From contig CAVQEG010000001.1 of assembly GCA_963711465.1 (NCBI GenBank), positions 2,542,001 to 2,606,000 of the forward strand: 64,000 bases of DNA, read 5' to 3'. The translations under genes were made by a program, and so were the position numbers. Positions 55,311 to 64,000 of the stretch are shown one piece after another; within the stretch, counting starts at the first letter, position 1; each line of letters begins with the position of its first letter. Under the pieces are notes generated by a model that was given only the letters and a program-made list of their open reading frames with translations, ran no database searches and had not been told where the DNA came from. This DNA comes from CAVQEG01 sp963711465 (GTDB lineage: Bacteria; Bacteroidota; Ignavibacteria; OLB7).

Positions 55311-57269
55311 TTACCGCAAGACACTGAACCGCACACTTCGCGTCTCGCCGCCACTGTGCGCCACACCGCCACGCTCGCCCCCTGGACTATTGAGGTACCT
55401 GTGGATGTCGACGAACGCCGAGACGGGCGACGGCGGACCATACTGCAGGTACTTGAAGCGAGACACGTCGACCGCTCGGGCCAGGTTGGAGACGAATCCG
55501 CCGAAGACCACCGACTGCTTCTTCCGACGGTCGTTGAAACTCCCCAACTCCCCAAGTTGTCGGACACGCGTATACCACTGGTAGTCATGCTCTCGGTTGC
55601 CGAGAATCATTCGCACCGGAATCGTATCGAAACCGACGGCGTTTCCCGCCCAGTCGCGCTTGACAACGATCGAATCCGACCGGGTCATTCGCAACAACGT
55701 GTCAGTCGCATAGATGCTCATCGAATCCGGGTTGGCGTACACGCTGGGGAATAACGGAGCGAATACGAAGTACCGGTCGGTCACGACATTTCGGATGAGC
55801 TTCACGCGCGTCGAGTCAAGGTCGCCGGTCATTGCCCGGTAGGTGTCATAACTGAAGTAGTGGAATGCGAAAGTGGCTCGGTCGTCGCCGGCGTTGATCG
55901 CATCGAGATCATCCTGTACGCGTGAGGAGAGCGTACCCAGCGGACGGAAATCGGTCAGCCCCGGTTCATCCTTGAGTCCGATCCAGCGCGTGGCCGTATC
56001 GAGCATTCGCCCATAGGCAACACCGCCGATGGTTGTCGTGTCGTCGACCACTCCGCGCACAGCGGCCCTGACATACGCCGCGACCGACGAGTCGTTGTCC
56101 TCGAGAAGGTCGTAGAGCCGATTGCTGATGCGGAGGCGTTGAAACGTGATGGGAATGATGCCGGTTGTGTAGAAACGGAGATGAAAGTCGGCACCCCCGG
56201 TGTTCTCGTGGATCGAGCCGGGAGGGAATGAATCCGGCTCAAAGACGAAGCCGGAATCCTCCGCGCCGAACCAGGAGTTGGCCACGGAAATGCGGGTGGA
56301 GACCACGGTGTCGGTGTACATATCCCCATCCCTGTAGCGCCCGATCCACGCGTTGAAGGCATCCGCGCAGGGAACGACGCTTGCATCGGGATGCGGTCCG
56401 CAGATCGTCGTGTCACCACTGGCGAGATCGATCAGCCAGGAGGTCTCCTTGTAGTCACCGTCGACTTTCGATGAATCGAGATAGAATCCTTTCGTCAAGT
56501 AGAGCGTATCGAACGGCGTATAGACGTTCCCCTTGAGGCCGAGCTGATTATCACGGTTGCGGTAGTAGAGGACGACGTAGGCGAGAACCGTCTCTGGCGA
56601 CAGCGTGTCAAACAGGAAAGTGCTCTCGTCCATCGACAGCATCACCCCCACCCGATACTTCAGAAAATCATACGTCCCATCATACCCGTACGTCGAATCG
56701 AGCAGCCGATACAACCACCAGGCCGGTGACTGGAAGAGGAGCTCGGTTCCTGCTGGACCGCCGACGATGTAGCGCGTGCCGGATGGAACGGTGTCATAGT
56801 TGCCGGCCCGTAATAGGCCGTAGTCCTTGAAGTAGGGGGCCGCTACGACGACGGTGTCTTTGTATCCGGGACTGAGGTTTTGGACTGTGTCAGAATTCCC
56901 CCAGTAGTTCTCCAGAAATCGGCTGTTCACCATCAAGTTCTCGATCTGCCGGACTGGCGCCCCGAGGTGCAGCCCCGTGGCGTTCGCAGCAGGGATCCAT
57001 CCGCGAATTCCGGTCGAATCGACCCAGCTTGTCGGCGAATCGAAGTGGTACGTGACGGACTGGTTGAAGCCGAGCGTATCGGCGAACAGGTGCACGATCG
57101 TGTCGCTCCTCGGCCACGGGCAGACGCCGAGATAGAACGTCGAGTCGTAGGTGTTGTTCCGATACCATTCCGGATGATTCTGCCACTCGTAGGTCTGCGA
57201 AGTGGCGATTGTTAACTGCCCGAGGAGCAGAGTGCTCATCAGCAGCAGGTGGCGAACGATGGGACGCAT
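55311..57269 (-). CDS. Large exported protein, family not recognised
   Basis: 652 residues; signal peptide MRPIVRHLLLMSTLLLGQLTIATSQ. Acidic, rich in Tyr, Asp and Thr, apparently all beta. Segments such as VGVMLSMDESTFLFDTLSPETVLAYVVLYYRNRDNQLGL and the C-terminal part describing strands (FKYLQYGPPSPVSAFVDIHRYLN) have the feel of DUF4270-type lipoproteins, but I cannot confirm this. There is no T9SS sorting domain. The DNA is a little less GC-rich than its neighbours. Close downstream (49 bp) of the FG-GAP gene, perhaps in one transcript. Confidence 0.75.
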   Translation of the reverse strand: MRPIVRHLLLMSTLLLGQLTIATSQTYEWQNHPEWYRNNTYDSTFYLGVCPWPRSDTIVHLFADTLGFNQSVTYHFDSPTSWVDSTGIRGWIPAANATGLHLGAPVRQIENLMVNSRFLENYWGNSDTVQNLSPGYKDTVVVAAPYFKDYGLLRAGNYDTVPSGTRYIVGGPAGTELLFQSPAWWLYRLLDSTYGYDGTYDFLKYRVGVMLSMDESTFLFDTLSPETVLAYVVLYYRNRDNQLGLKGNVYTPFDTLYLTKGFYLDSSKVDGDYKETSWLIDLASGDTTICGPHPDASVVPCADAFNAWIGRYRDGDMYTDTVVSTRISVANSWFGAEDSGFVFEPDSFPPGSIHENTGGADFHLRFYTTGIIPITFQRLRISNRLYDLLEDNDSSVAAYVRAAVRGVVDDTTTIGGVAYGRMLDTATRWIGLKDEPGLTDFRPLGTLSSRVQDDLDAINAGDDRATFAFHYFSYDTYRAMTGDLDSTRVKLIRNVVTDRYFVFAPLFPSVYANPDSMSIYATDTLLRMTRSDSIVVKRDWAGNAVGFDTIPVRMILGNREHDYQWYTRVRQLGELGSFNDRRKKQSVVFGGFVSNLARAVDVSRFKYLQYGPPSPVSAFVDIHRYLNSPGGERGGVAHSGGETRSVRFSVLR

Positions 57270-57318
57270 GGTGTTCCCCCGCCATTGGCGTTGTGGATTG
57301 TGGTAATTCCAGGGAGTA

Positions 57319-59220
57319 TTAGCGAACGATCACGACACGCGTTGCGAGGCGCGTCGTGCCCGATGACAGCGCGACGAGGTACGTGCCTGCCGGCAGGTCC
57401 GTCGTCGCGATCCTCTGGCGGCCGCTGGCGCCGTGCTCCGCGAACTCGTGGAGTTCGGTTCCCGTGATGCTGTACAGCGTGACGCGAAGATCGGTGGTCG
57501 ATGCGGCCACGCTCCAGGAAACCTCGATTGCCTCCTCGGCAGGGTTCGGGGTGACGGTGAACGCTACCGCAGTGGGTAGTGCTGGCGGTTGTTCGACACT
57601 GCTGACGCTCGAGCCGCAGTGCTCTCCCGGTACGTGCGGCACGGGCCGCGGCCACGCACCGACGGGAGGATACACTGCCGGCTTGATGAACTTGATGCCG
57701 CCCGGGAACAGGTTCCATCCACGTTGCGGGATGTCATCGTAGCCGATGGCGATCGTCTCGACGCCGGAGCCGTCGATGTCACCCAGGCGCGCCATGCCCG
57801 TGAAGTCGGCTCTCGGCACCGTCTCGATCACGTCGATCAGCGAGTCGATCAGTCGGCCGCAGCGATACCCCAGCAGGTAGGGGCCGCCGACCATCCACAG
57901 GTCCGCCACCGAGTCGAGGTTGCTGTCACCCAGATCAAAGATCTTCTCCAATGTGTAGGCCCAGCCGTCGTGCATGCTCCGCGGCATCAGGATCTGGGCC
58001 CACGGCCGGCCCCACCATTCGGTCTCGCCCGGACGTGGCGCCTCATTGCCGGTGCCATAGATCGCATCCAGACGTTCGCCGGGCCGGCCAGCGAAGATCT
58101 GAAGGCGCTCTTCGATCCCTGTCGTCAGGATCAGGTCGACCGTACCGTCGCCGGTGACGTCACGCAAGAGTCCGTATTTGCCGCCTGCTGTGTCGAAGGA
58201 GAGGTACTGGTAGTCGTTGGTGTCGGGAAGGCCGCCACCGGGCCGGCCGTAGAGGACCCACATCTGGCCGGGATGCTCGCTCTGGCTGTCGAAGTAGAAC
58301 GCCAGGTCATTGGCGCCGTCGCAGTCCTGATCGACCAGTTGCACTCGGTGAGGGTAGCCCGGGCCTGGAAGCGTCCACCAGCCCCACGTCGTCGTCCGTG
58401 GCGTGCCGTCGCGGCCCCACTTGTGCCCCTTGCCCCCGCGGAAGATCCACATGTTGGGCTGTGGGACGACCTGTCCCGCGGTCTGCCCTGCCGATGCCAC
58501 GAACGCCAGATCGTCGATGCCATCGCCGGACAGATCACCGCTGACGCCATTCCGCGCCCCCAACCACCGCTCCGCAAGTCCCTCCAGTCGTGTCGTGTCG
58601 TCGACTCCAAACTCACCGCTTCCGTCACCCCAGAACACGACGACCGTCGCGATGTATCGGTTCTGCACGCTGTTGCCCGCCGCGGTATCATTGATGATCT
58701 CCACCCGACAGGCGATGTCCCGATTCCCGTCAGCATCCCAATCTCCGGCGGCCAAAAACGTTGTCGCTGTCGCGATCTCCGTGATCCCGATACGTTCCCC
58801 GGACTCCACCGTCGGCAGTCCGTCCCGTACCCCGAGGTACAGCAGCAGTTCCTCCGGTGTTCGCGTGTATTCCGTCGTGAGCACCGGAATCGCCGTATCC
58901 GCCCGATCCCGTGCTACAATGAAGTCCTGTAGACCATCATTGTTGACATCACCAACGGGGTATATCTGGTTTCCGAAGCTCTCCGGATGCGTCTCTTCGG
59001 CAACGTGCGTGATCGTCCCCTCCATCCGCCCGACTTCCGGCAGCGATCGCACGTACGGCGAGCGCGGGTCGATGCGGGTCGACTGCGCGTGGGCCACGGT
59101 CGTGAGCACGAGCAGGACCGCACCGACAACCGTCAGGCAGTCGAGCATCGCCCGTCGCACACGACCGAGCGCCGCGAGATTCCACCATATTATCGTTGAG
59201 ATTTTCATGTCGATTCTCAT
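57319..59220 (-). CDS. FG-GAP repeat surface protein with T9SS sorting domain
   Basis: 633 residues from ATG 59220 (or 59208); signal peptide ending VAHAQ after a long, charged N-terminus. Several FG-GAP/VCBS-like blades with Asp-rich calcium loops: VGDVNNDGLQDFIV, GDWDADGNRDIAC, GDLSGDGIDDLAFV, DQDCDGANDLAFYF, RDVTGDGTVDLIL, GDSNLDSVADLWM and GDIDGSGVETIAI. This predicts a seven-blade propeller. The last ~80 residues (VTPNPAEEAIEVSWSV ... VTLYSITGTELHEF ... LPAGTYLVAL) are a T9SS sorting domain. The truncated relative lies directly upstream. Confidence 0.9.
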   Translation of the reverse strand: MRIDMKISTIIWWNLAALGRVRRAMLDCLTVVGAVLLVLTTVAHAQSTRIDPRSPYVRSLPEVGRMEGTITHVAEETHPESFGNQIYPVGDVNNDGLQDFIVARDRADTAIPVLTTEYTRTPEELLLYLGVRDGLPTVESGERIGITEIATATTFLAAGDWDADGNRDIACRVEIINDTAAGNSVQNRYIATVVVFWGDGSGEFGVDDTTRLEGLAERWLGARNGVSGDLSGDGIDDLAFVASAGQTAGQVVPQPNMWIFRGGKGHKWGRDGTPRTTTWGWWTLPGPGYPHRVQLVDQDCDGANDLAFYFDSQSEHPGQMWVLYGRPGGGLPDTNDYQYLSFDTAGGKYGLLRDVTGDGTVDLILTTGIEERLQIFAGRPGERLDAIYGTGNEAPRPGETEWWGRPWAQILMPRSMHDGWAYTLEKIFDLGDSNLDSVADLWMVGGPYLLGYRCGRLIDSLIDVIETVPRADFTGMARLGDIDGSGVETIAIGYDDIPQRGWNLFPGGIKFIKPAVYPPVGAWPRPVPHVPGEHCGSSVSSVEQPPALPTAVAFTVTPNPAEEAIEVSWSVAASTTDLRVTLYSITGTELHEFAEHGASGRQRIATTDLPAGTYLVALSSGTTRLATRVVIVR

Positions 59221-59791
59221 CTGATCGTTGCTGCATCTCCTGCCTGTCAGTTTCTCTATCACCCCGTCCGGTGATATGGGAACAGGAATTCGTGCACCAT
59301 CGTCGGTGGCGTCATCTCGGCAGAGAGCGGGGGTGACGTGACCGGCCAATGATCCGGCATCGGCGGCCGCCCCGTGGGGCGGTCGGTGGTCCTGCGGTGC
59401 GAGCGCTGCAGGCCGCGCGCGCGGCACGATGGCGCGTGGTGTGGGGGATACTCCGGGCGTCTCGCGCGCCGCGAATGTACGCCCCCCGTTCGTGCTATTG
59501 CAAGCGGTATTTGCCACTCATTTCCGAGACGCAATTGTTGCCCGCAATTCCGCGATCCGTTCGCTTGGCTGCCGAATGAATTGCGCCAGACAGCGTCTGT
59601 ATCGGCTGTGTGTATCACGCGTCGTCGACGCCGGATCGACCGGAGAATTCCAACTCCAGTGGATGTACTCGGAGTGACGTGACCATAGTGGTCCTCCGGT
59701 CGTGGTGGAAGGAATTTGAAGGTTCTATGAGAAGCATTCGTTTCCGGTCGGTTGCGGCGCTTGCGGTGTGAGCCGGTGCCGCAGGTGAGTC
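59221..59791. other. Intergenic region between the two FG-GAP genes
   Basis: 571 bp, including repeat copy 1 at 59424-59480. It should hold the promoter of the intact FG-GAP gene. Hairpin-capable GGCCGCCCCGTGGGGCGGTC lies near 59370. No gene seen. Confidence 0.55.
59424..59480 (-). repeat. 57-bp repeat, copy 1 (ahead of the intact FG-GAP gene)
   Basis: GCACGATGGCGCGTGGTGTG ... CCGCGAATGTAC; 55 of 57 positions match copy 2 at 61028-61084. Each copy sits upstream of one of the two related genes. Confidence 0.92.
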
Positions 59792-60937
59792 CTATCGGAT
59801 TCGAACGGTTGTGGCTCTGGTCGTGGTGTCGTCGAATACGACCCGAAGGAAGTACGTCCCCGCCGCGATTGGCGTTGTATTGACCGTGGCCGAACCAGCA
59901 GTCGCACCGACCGGTTGGTCCAGAACCACGTTTCCGTTCTCATCAACCAGTTCGATCCTGGCCGCGCGTGCGTCATCGGGGGCCGTCCATTCCACGCGCA
60001 GCGTCTCAGCAGCCGGATTCGGAATCACCCGGATTGCCTGAGCACTCGCGCTGGTACGTGCTGGCACCTCCACCGCTGCCGAGGTCGCACCGCAGAACTC
60101 TCCCGGCAGGTGCGGCAGCAGCCGAGGGTGCGGCGTCCACGTCGGAACCGACTGGTCCGGCTTCAGAAACACGATGGCACCTGGAAAGCCATTGTCATTC
60201 GGATAGTTGTTGTACCCGATCGCCACCGTCGGTTCCCCCGACCCGTCGATGTCTCCCAGTCGTGCGACGCTCATGATGTCGGTGCCGGGGAAGTGGATCA
60301 CCACATCGATCAGCGAGTCGATGCCACGCCCACCCGAATACCCGATGATCAGTGGCCACGACGCCGTCCAGATCTCATCGGCGCCGTCGAGGTTGGCGTC
60401 GCCCATGTCGTAGAGCGGTCCTCCGCTGCCTCCCCAGCCGTCCTCGTGCAGCTGGTCGGGCGAGAGCACCTCCGCCCACGGACGCCGCCACCACCCGTGC
60501 CCCTGGATCGGATCATCGTCACCGGAGCCGAACTGCTCGATGAGTCTCTGCCCGGGTCTTCCGGCGTAGATACGAATGCGTCCGTCCATGCGGCCGTCAT
60601 CCCGAAATCTGAGGCAGTTGGCAAGCAGATCGAAGGTCCCATCGCCGGTGACGTCGGCAAACTGCATGGTCAGCCCATCGATAGCGGACAGATCGATAAC
60701 CTCGAGTTGTGTCGTATCGGGGAAGGCACCGGAGCGGCCATAGAGCACGCCCACGTGCCCACCAACACCGACGGCGTGGCTATCGTCGATGAACACCACA
60801 TCGGGGTTCCCATCGCAGTCCTGGTCGAGGATGCGGATCTGCTTCGTCGGTGGAATGTTCCACATTCGCCAGTCCGCTCGCCGCGAGAGCCCCACGCGAC
60901 CCCACCGGCCACCGCGCTGGCCACGGTAGATTCGCAA
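59792..60937 (-). pseudogene. 5'-truncated FG-GAP/T9SS relative of the gene at 57319
   Basis: 381 codons from TTG 60937, ending in a complete T9SS sorting domain (VIPNPAAETLRVEWTA ... IELVDENGNVVLDQ ... IAAGTYFLRVVF). The sequence aligns with the intact relative from about its residue 255 on (LRIYRGQRGGRWGR against MWIFRGGKGHKWGR; ILDQDCDGNPDVVF against LVDQDCDGANDLAFYF). Similarity appears to continue a few codons upstream, then meets an in-frame stop at 60959-60961. There is no signal peptide and the first two or three blades are missing, so it cannot be exported as it stands. A remnant is more likely than a working gene. Confidence 0.75.
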
Positions 60938-61027
60938 TCGTCCCTGAGGGTATCCGAATCACCTATCAATATCGAACGCTCGACTCGAAAAGGTACCCTT
61001 CGGCAAGATTCCTGCGCGACTCGAGGT

Positions 61028-61084
61028 GCACGATGGCGCGTGGTGTGGGGGATACGCCGGGCGTCTCGTGCGCCGCGAATGTAC
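61028..61084 (-). repeat. 57-bp repeat, copy 2 (ahead of the truncated FG-GAP gene)
   Basis: Direct repeat of 59424-59480 with two mismatches. It lies 90 bp from the truncated reading frame, against ~200 bp for copy 1 and the intact gene, as expected if the 5' part between was deleted. Confidence 0.92.
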
Positions 61085-61132
61085 CTCCGGCAATAGGGAC
61101 GAGCACGATGCTCTGCGCAATTTTGCCGTGGT

Positions 61133-63631
61133 TCATTTCCGCCGCTTCGCCCGCGCCGTCGGCGGCGCCGCCAGTGGATCATCGGGCCAATAGTGCTTTG
61201 GATAGCGCCCCTTTAAATCCTTCCGGACTTCGTAATACGTCGTTCGCCAGAAGCTCTCCAGATCCTGCGTCACCTGCACGGGTCGATGCGCCGGCGACAA
61301 CAGGTGAATCGTCAGCGGAACGCGACCTGCGGCGATTCGCGGAGTCGTCGTCTGTCCGAACATCTCCTGAAGTCGCACCGCCAGTACCGGCGCAGCCGGA
61401 TCGGAATAATCGATTGGAATTCGGGAGCCGCTCGGAACCTCGAGATGCGTCGGAGCAAGGACGTCGAGCTCCGCACTTCGCCGCCAGTCGAGCAGCCCGC
61501 GAAGGGCCGAGACGACGTCGACACGCGAGGGGTCCGGCCGGCCCGGTTGCGACATCAGCGCCGGGGTCAGCCAGATCGAAATTGATTCGATCAATACCCT
61601 ATCCGAAACAGCCGGCCATCGTTCGTCCAGCCGATGCAGAAATTCCATCCGCTCACGCAGCCGCACCGCTTCGCGCGACCATTGCAGCAGCTGCAATCCG
61701 CTCTGTTCGATTGCATCGATAATTGCGGTTACCACGCGATCGCGTTCCGGATGCGCGATCGGCCGCTCATCCAGCAGAATCGCTCCGATCCGTCGCCGGG
61801 CAATTGCACGGACGGAATTCGATTCTGAATTCCACTCCACGACGTTCTCGGTCTCAAACTGATCTCCGAAATACTGCTCGACGCGATCCACAGCAATTGG
61901 AGCAGCCAGCAGAACACGGTTCTGTCCGCGTGCACCGTCCACTTCCGCCGCGACGATCCACTCGGAGCCACTGAGCATTCCCGCCTCGGAAAGCCGCGCC
62001 CCCACGCCATTGCGGAGCAGGTATCGACCACCGCCACGCGCACGGGCAATCCGATCCGGATATGCGAACGAGAGCAGCAGACCCGTAACATCCGCGTCGG
62101 GGTCGTCGGCACCTGCGCCAATCCGCCGCGCCCATGCATCCGACTGTGCGATGACGCGGCGTGCCACCGCACGGTCGACCGTGTGACCTGCCGGCGCGGC
62201 TCCGCTCGAGCGGCGCACGGCATCGAGGACGTCGAGTCGGAGCCGGATGTCGGGATCGGGTGCAATCGGCCGATCGGATCGCAGGAAGTCACGCTCGTTC
62301 AACAGCGCGGCGATATCACAGGCACGAACCGCAGCGTCGATCGATCCGGCCATGAGCACCATGTGCGCGAGCCGCGGATGCATCGGAAGCGATGCCATCC
62401 GACGGCCGTGCGGAGCGATCGCCCCGGAGGGATCGAGTGCTCCAAGTTCGCCCAGCAGCTCCCGTCCCTGCTGGAATGCAGCCGTCGGCGGCGGATCGAT
62501 CCAGCGGAGTTCCGAGGGATCGGCGACGCCCCACTCGGCGAGATCGAGTGCGAGCGACGCCAGATCGGCCTCGAGGATCTCCGGCGGCGTGTGATCGAGC
62601 AACCCCGGATTCTCCGACGCTTCCCACAACCGATAGCAGACGCCCGGCGCGAGACGTCCCGCCCGCCCGCACCGCTGCTCGGCCGACGCACGCGAGACAC
62701 GAACCGTCTGCAGCCGCGACATGCCCGTTCGCGGCGAGAACCTCGGTCGCCTTGTCAGTCCGCTGTCGACGATCACCCGGACGCCATCGATCGTCAGACT
62801 GGTTTCGGCGATCGACGTGGCGAGGACGGCCTTGCGCCGTCCCGGCACCGACGGTGCGATCGCCCGGTCCTGCTCCTCGGGCGGGAGCGTTCCGAACAGC
62901 GGCAGGATGTCGACGCCGTCGGGATTCGCCTCTTCGAGCAGTGCCGCGGTTCGGCGGATCTCTCCGGCACCCGGCAGGAAGGCCAGCAGATCGCCGTCGG
63001 CTTCGCGTAGGGCGCGTGCCACGACCGCCGCCGTCGCTCGTTCTATCCGCTCGGAGCGATCGCGTGCGACGTAGCGGGTCTCGACGGGAAACATGCGTCC
63101 GTGGCTTTCGATGACGGGAACGTCGCCGAGCAGCGCGAGGATCGGTGCGAATTCCAGCGTGGCCGACATCACGAGGATGCGCAGCTCCGGACGCAGGATC
63201 GACTGCGCCTGAAGCGTGAGCGCCAGCCCCAGATCGGCATGCAGACTCCGTTCGTGGAATTCGTCGAATATCACCGCTCCGACATGCTCCAGCGACGGAT
63301 CCTCCTGAAGCATTCTGGTGAGCACCCCCTCGGTCACGACCTCGATCCGTGTCGAGCGCCCGACTCGCGTGTCCATGCGCATGCGATAGCCGACCGTGCC
63401 GCCGACTGCCTCGCCGAACGAGGCCGCAATCCGTGCCGCGGCTGCGCGTGCTGCCAGCCGCCGCGGTTCGAGCATGACGATGCGCCTGCCCTCCAGCCAC
63501 GGCTCCTGAAGCAGTGCCGGCGGCACGACGGTTGTCTTGCCGGCGCCCGGTGGCGCGCTCAGCAGCACCGTCGGCGACGACCGCAGCGCGAGACGAAGGC
63601 CGTCGAGACTGGAGTGAATCGGCAGTGACAC
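61133..63631 (-). CDS. hrpB: HrpB-type ATP-dependent DEAH-box helicase
   Basis: 832 residues from GTG 63631, chosen because GAGG lies 8 nt upstream, the product opens VSLPIHSSLDGL as HrpB proteins do, and the length matches the family; the frame stays open to 63763. Motifs: LSAPPGAGKTTVVPPAL (Walker A), EPRRLAARAAA, TEGVLTRML, DEFHERS and ATSIAETSLTIDGV, QRCGRAGR. The C-terminal HrpB domain ends with the typical RYPKHYWPDDPL. It is a putative RNA helicase of unclear role in most bacteria. With this start, 144 bp are left for the divergent promoters. Confidence 0.93.
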   Translation of the reverse strand: MSLPIHSSLDGLRLALRSSPTVLLSAPPGAGKTTVVPPALLQEPWLEGRRIVMLEPRRLAARAAAARIAASFGEAVGGTVGYRMRMDTRVGRSTRIEVVTEGVLTRMLQEDPSLEHVGAVIFDEFHERSLHADLGLALTLQAQSILRPELRILVMSATLEFAPILALLGDVPVIESHGRMFPVETRYVARDRSERIERATAAVVARALREADGDLLAFLPGAGEIRRTAALLEEANPDGVDILPLFGTLPPEEQDRAIAPSVPGRRKAVLATSIAETSLTIDGVRVIVDSGLTRRPRFSPRTGMSRLQTVRVSRASAEQRCGRAGRLAPGVCYRLWEASENPGLLDHTPPEILEADLASLALDLAEWGVADPSELRWIDPPPTAAFQQGRELLGELGALDPSGAIAPHGRRMASLPMHPRLAHMVLMAGSIDAAVRACDIAALLNERDFLRSDRPIAPDPDIRLRLDVLDAVRRSSGAAPAGHTVDRAVARRVIAQSDAWARRIGAGADDPDADVTGLLLSFAYPDRIARARGGGRYLLRNGVGARLSEAGMLSGSEWIVAAEVDGARGQNRVLLAAPIAVDRVEQYFGDQFETENVVEWNSESNSVRAIARRRIGAILLDERPIAHPERDRVVTAIIDAIEQSGLQLLQWSREAVRLRERMEFLHRLDERWPAVSDRVLIESISIWLTPALMSQPGRPDPSRVDVVSALRGLLDWRRSAELDVLAPTHLEVPSGSRIPIDYSDPAAPVLAVRLQEMFGQTTTPRIAAGRVPLTIHLLSPAHRPVQVTQDLESFWRTTYYEVRKDLKGRYPKHYWPDDPLAAPPTARAKRRK

Positions 63632-63775
63632 GGATTCGACCTCGGGAATTCTTCCGACCGATCGCAACGAAACGATCGAGTGATTCGTTCTGTGGATGAC
63701 GGGCCGGGACGTCCGTCTCGTTGCAGCCAGCGCTTCCCGCGAGAACGGCATTCGTACGAACATTCAGCGACGTCT

Positions 63776-64000
63776 ATGCGACACATGATCGGATACTGGC
63801 CGCACATGGTGTCGATCTCCTTCATCGCTACGATGCTGGTGATCGGCGCCGCGACCGTGACACCCGTGCCGGGAGCCGCGCCACAGGCGCGTCAACCCGG
63901 CTTTCCCAGCACGTGGTCGGCCGATCCGTTCGTTCGGACGCAGTATGTGAAGTCGCGACGCGATATGCCCTCGGCACCCTGGTGGTTCACCGAACCGCTG
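63776..64000 (+). CDS. Exported protein, N-terminal fragment (cut by window edge)
   Basis: 75 codons from ATG 63776 to the window end with no stop. The N-terminus has a hydrophobic signal (MVSISFIATMLVIGAATVTPVPGAAPQA), preferred from a downstream ATG (63788 or 63806). The mature start is QPGFPSTWSADPFVRTQYVK. Family cannot be told from this fragment. Divergent from hrpB. Confidence 0.6.
   Translation, partial: MRHMIGYWPHMVSISFIATMLVIGAATVTPVPGAAPQARQPGFPSTWSADPFVRTQYVKSRRDMPSAPWWFTEPL

Noticed and set aside
61133..63763. Longest start for HrpB at 63763
   Set aside because: It would leave 12 bp to the divergent gene, and the extra 44 residues have no homology; GTG 63631 has a good ribosome site and gives the family length.

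Overview
This is GC-rich chromosomal DNA from a Gram-negative bacterium that has a type IX secretion system (T9SS). At least four proteins end in, or run into, a T9SS type A sorting domain, and there is a PorE-like OmpA lipoprotein and a DUF3078 protein. Several genes have clear GAGG-type ribosome binding sites, and two promoters look like ordinary sigma-70 promoters (TTGACA/TTATCT type) rather than the classical Bacteroidetes -33/-7 type. I infer a deep lineage of the Bacteroidota/Chlorobi/Ignavibacteria/Kapabacteria group. This is inference from gene content, not a phylogeny. No rRNA, tRNA, CRISPR array, phage or insertion sequence was seen.

Layout. 1-5.6 kb: a T9SS-exported PKD/Ig protein (C-terminus cut by the window edge), divergent from a membrane PDZ-GAF-SpoIIE phosphatase. 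5.6-7.05 kb: a non-coding repeat block between convergent genes, made of eight 31-bp repeats, a ~355-bp near-palindrome, and two further copies of the palindrome's core and right half. 7.05-11.2 kb: an M20 peptidase, a shortened SpoIIAA-like protein, a TlpA-like thioredoxin lipoprotein preceded by six 15-bp repeats, and the PorE-like protein. 11.6-18 kb: an SOS mutagenesis locus, lexA - imuB - DUF6504 - dnaE2, all on the minus strand, with CCCC...GGGG palindromes ahead of lexA and of imuB that are probably LexA operators. 18.1-20.3 kb: a small XRE regulator flanked by two matching operators, its membrane partner, a Cys/His-rich exported protein and a FrnE-like DsbA.

20.4-27.6 kb: an RRM protein and a complete SUF iron-sulfur operon, sufB-C-D-S-U-DUF59-Rrf2. 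27.7-30.8 kb: two conserved proteins, a cluster of DnaA-box-like 9-mers, a small membrane protein, an Smr-domain protein and a CheY-like receiver. 30.8-38 kb: an imelysin-like/di-haem peroxidase coupled to a PhoX-like T9SS protein, then an anti-sigma/ECF sigma pair divergent from a periplasmic coiled-coil protein. 38.05-39.2 kb: intergenic DNA with three copies of a 90-bp double-hairpin repeat and a minisatellite. 39.2-51.1 kb: prolyl oligopeptidase, HAD protein, SbcC, SbcD, a beta-barrel protein and an M16 peptidase.

51.1-55.2 kb: three genes carrying four copies of one secreted domain, then a GH18 T9SS protein. 55.3-61.1 kb: a large unrecognised exported protein and two related FG-GAP T9SS genes, one missing its 5' third, each preceded by the same 57-bp repeat. 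61.1-64 kb: HrpB helicase divergent from an exported protein cut by the window edge.

The functional themes are T9SS cell-surface export, DNA damage tolerance (LexA/ImuB/DnaE2, SbcCD), and SUF Fe-S assembly. The least explained parts are the two repeat-rich intergenic regions, the four-domain secreted cluster, and the SOS operators.
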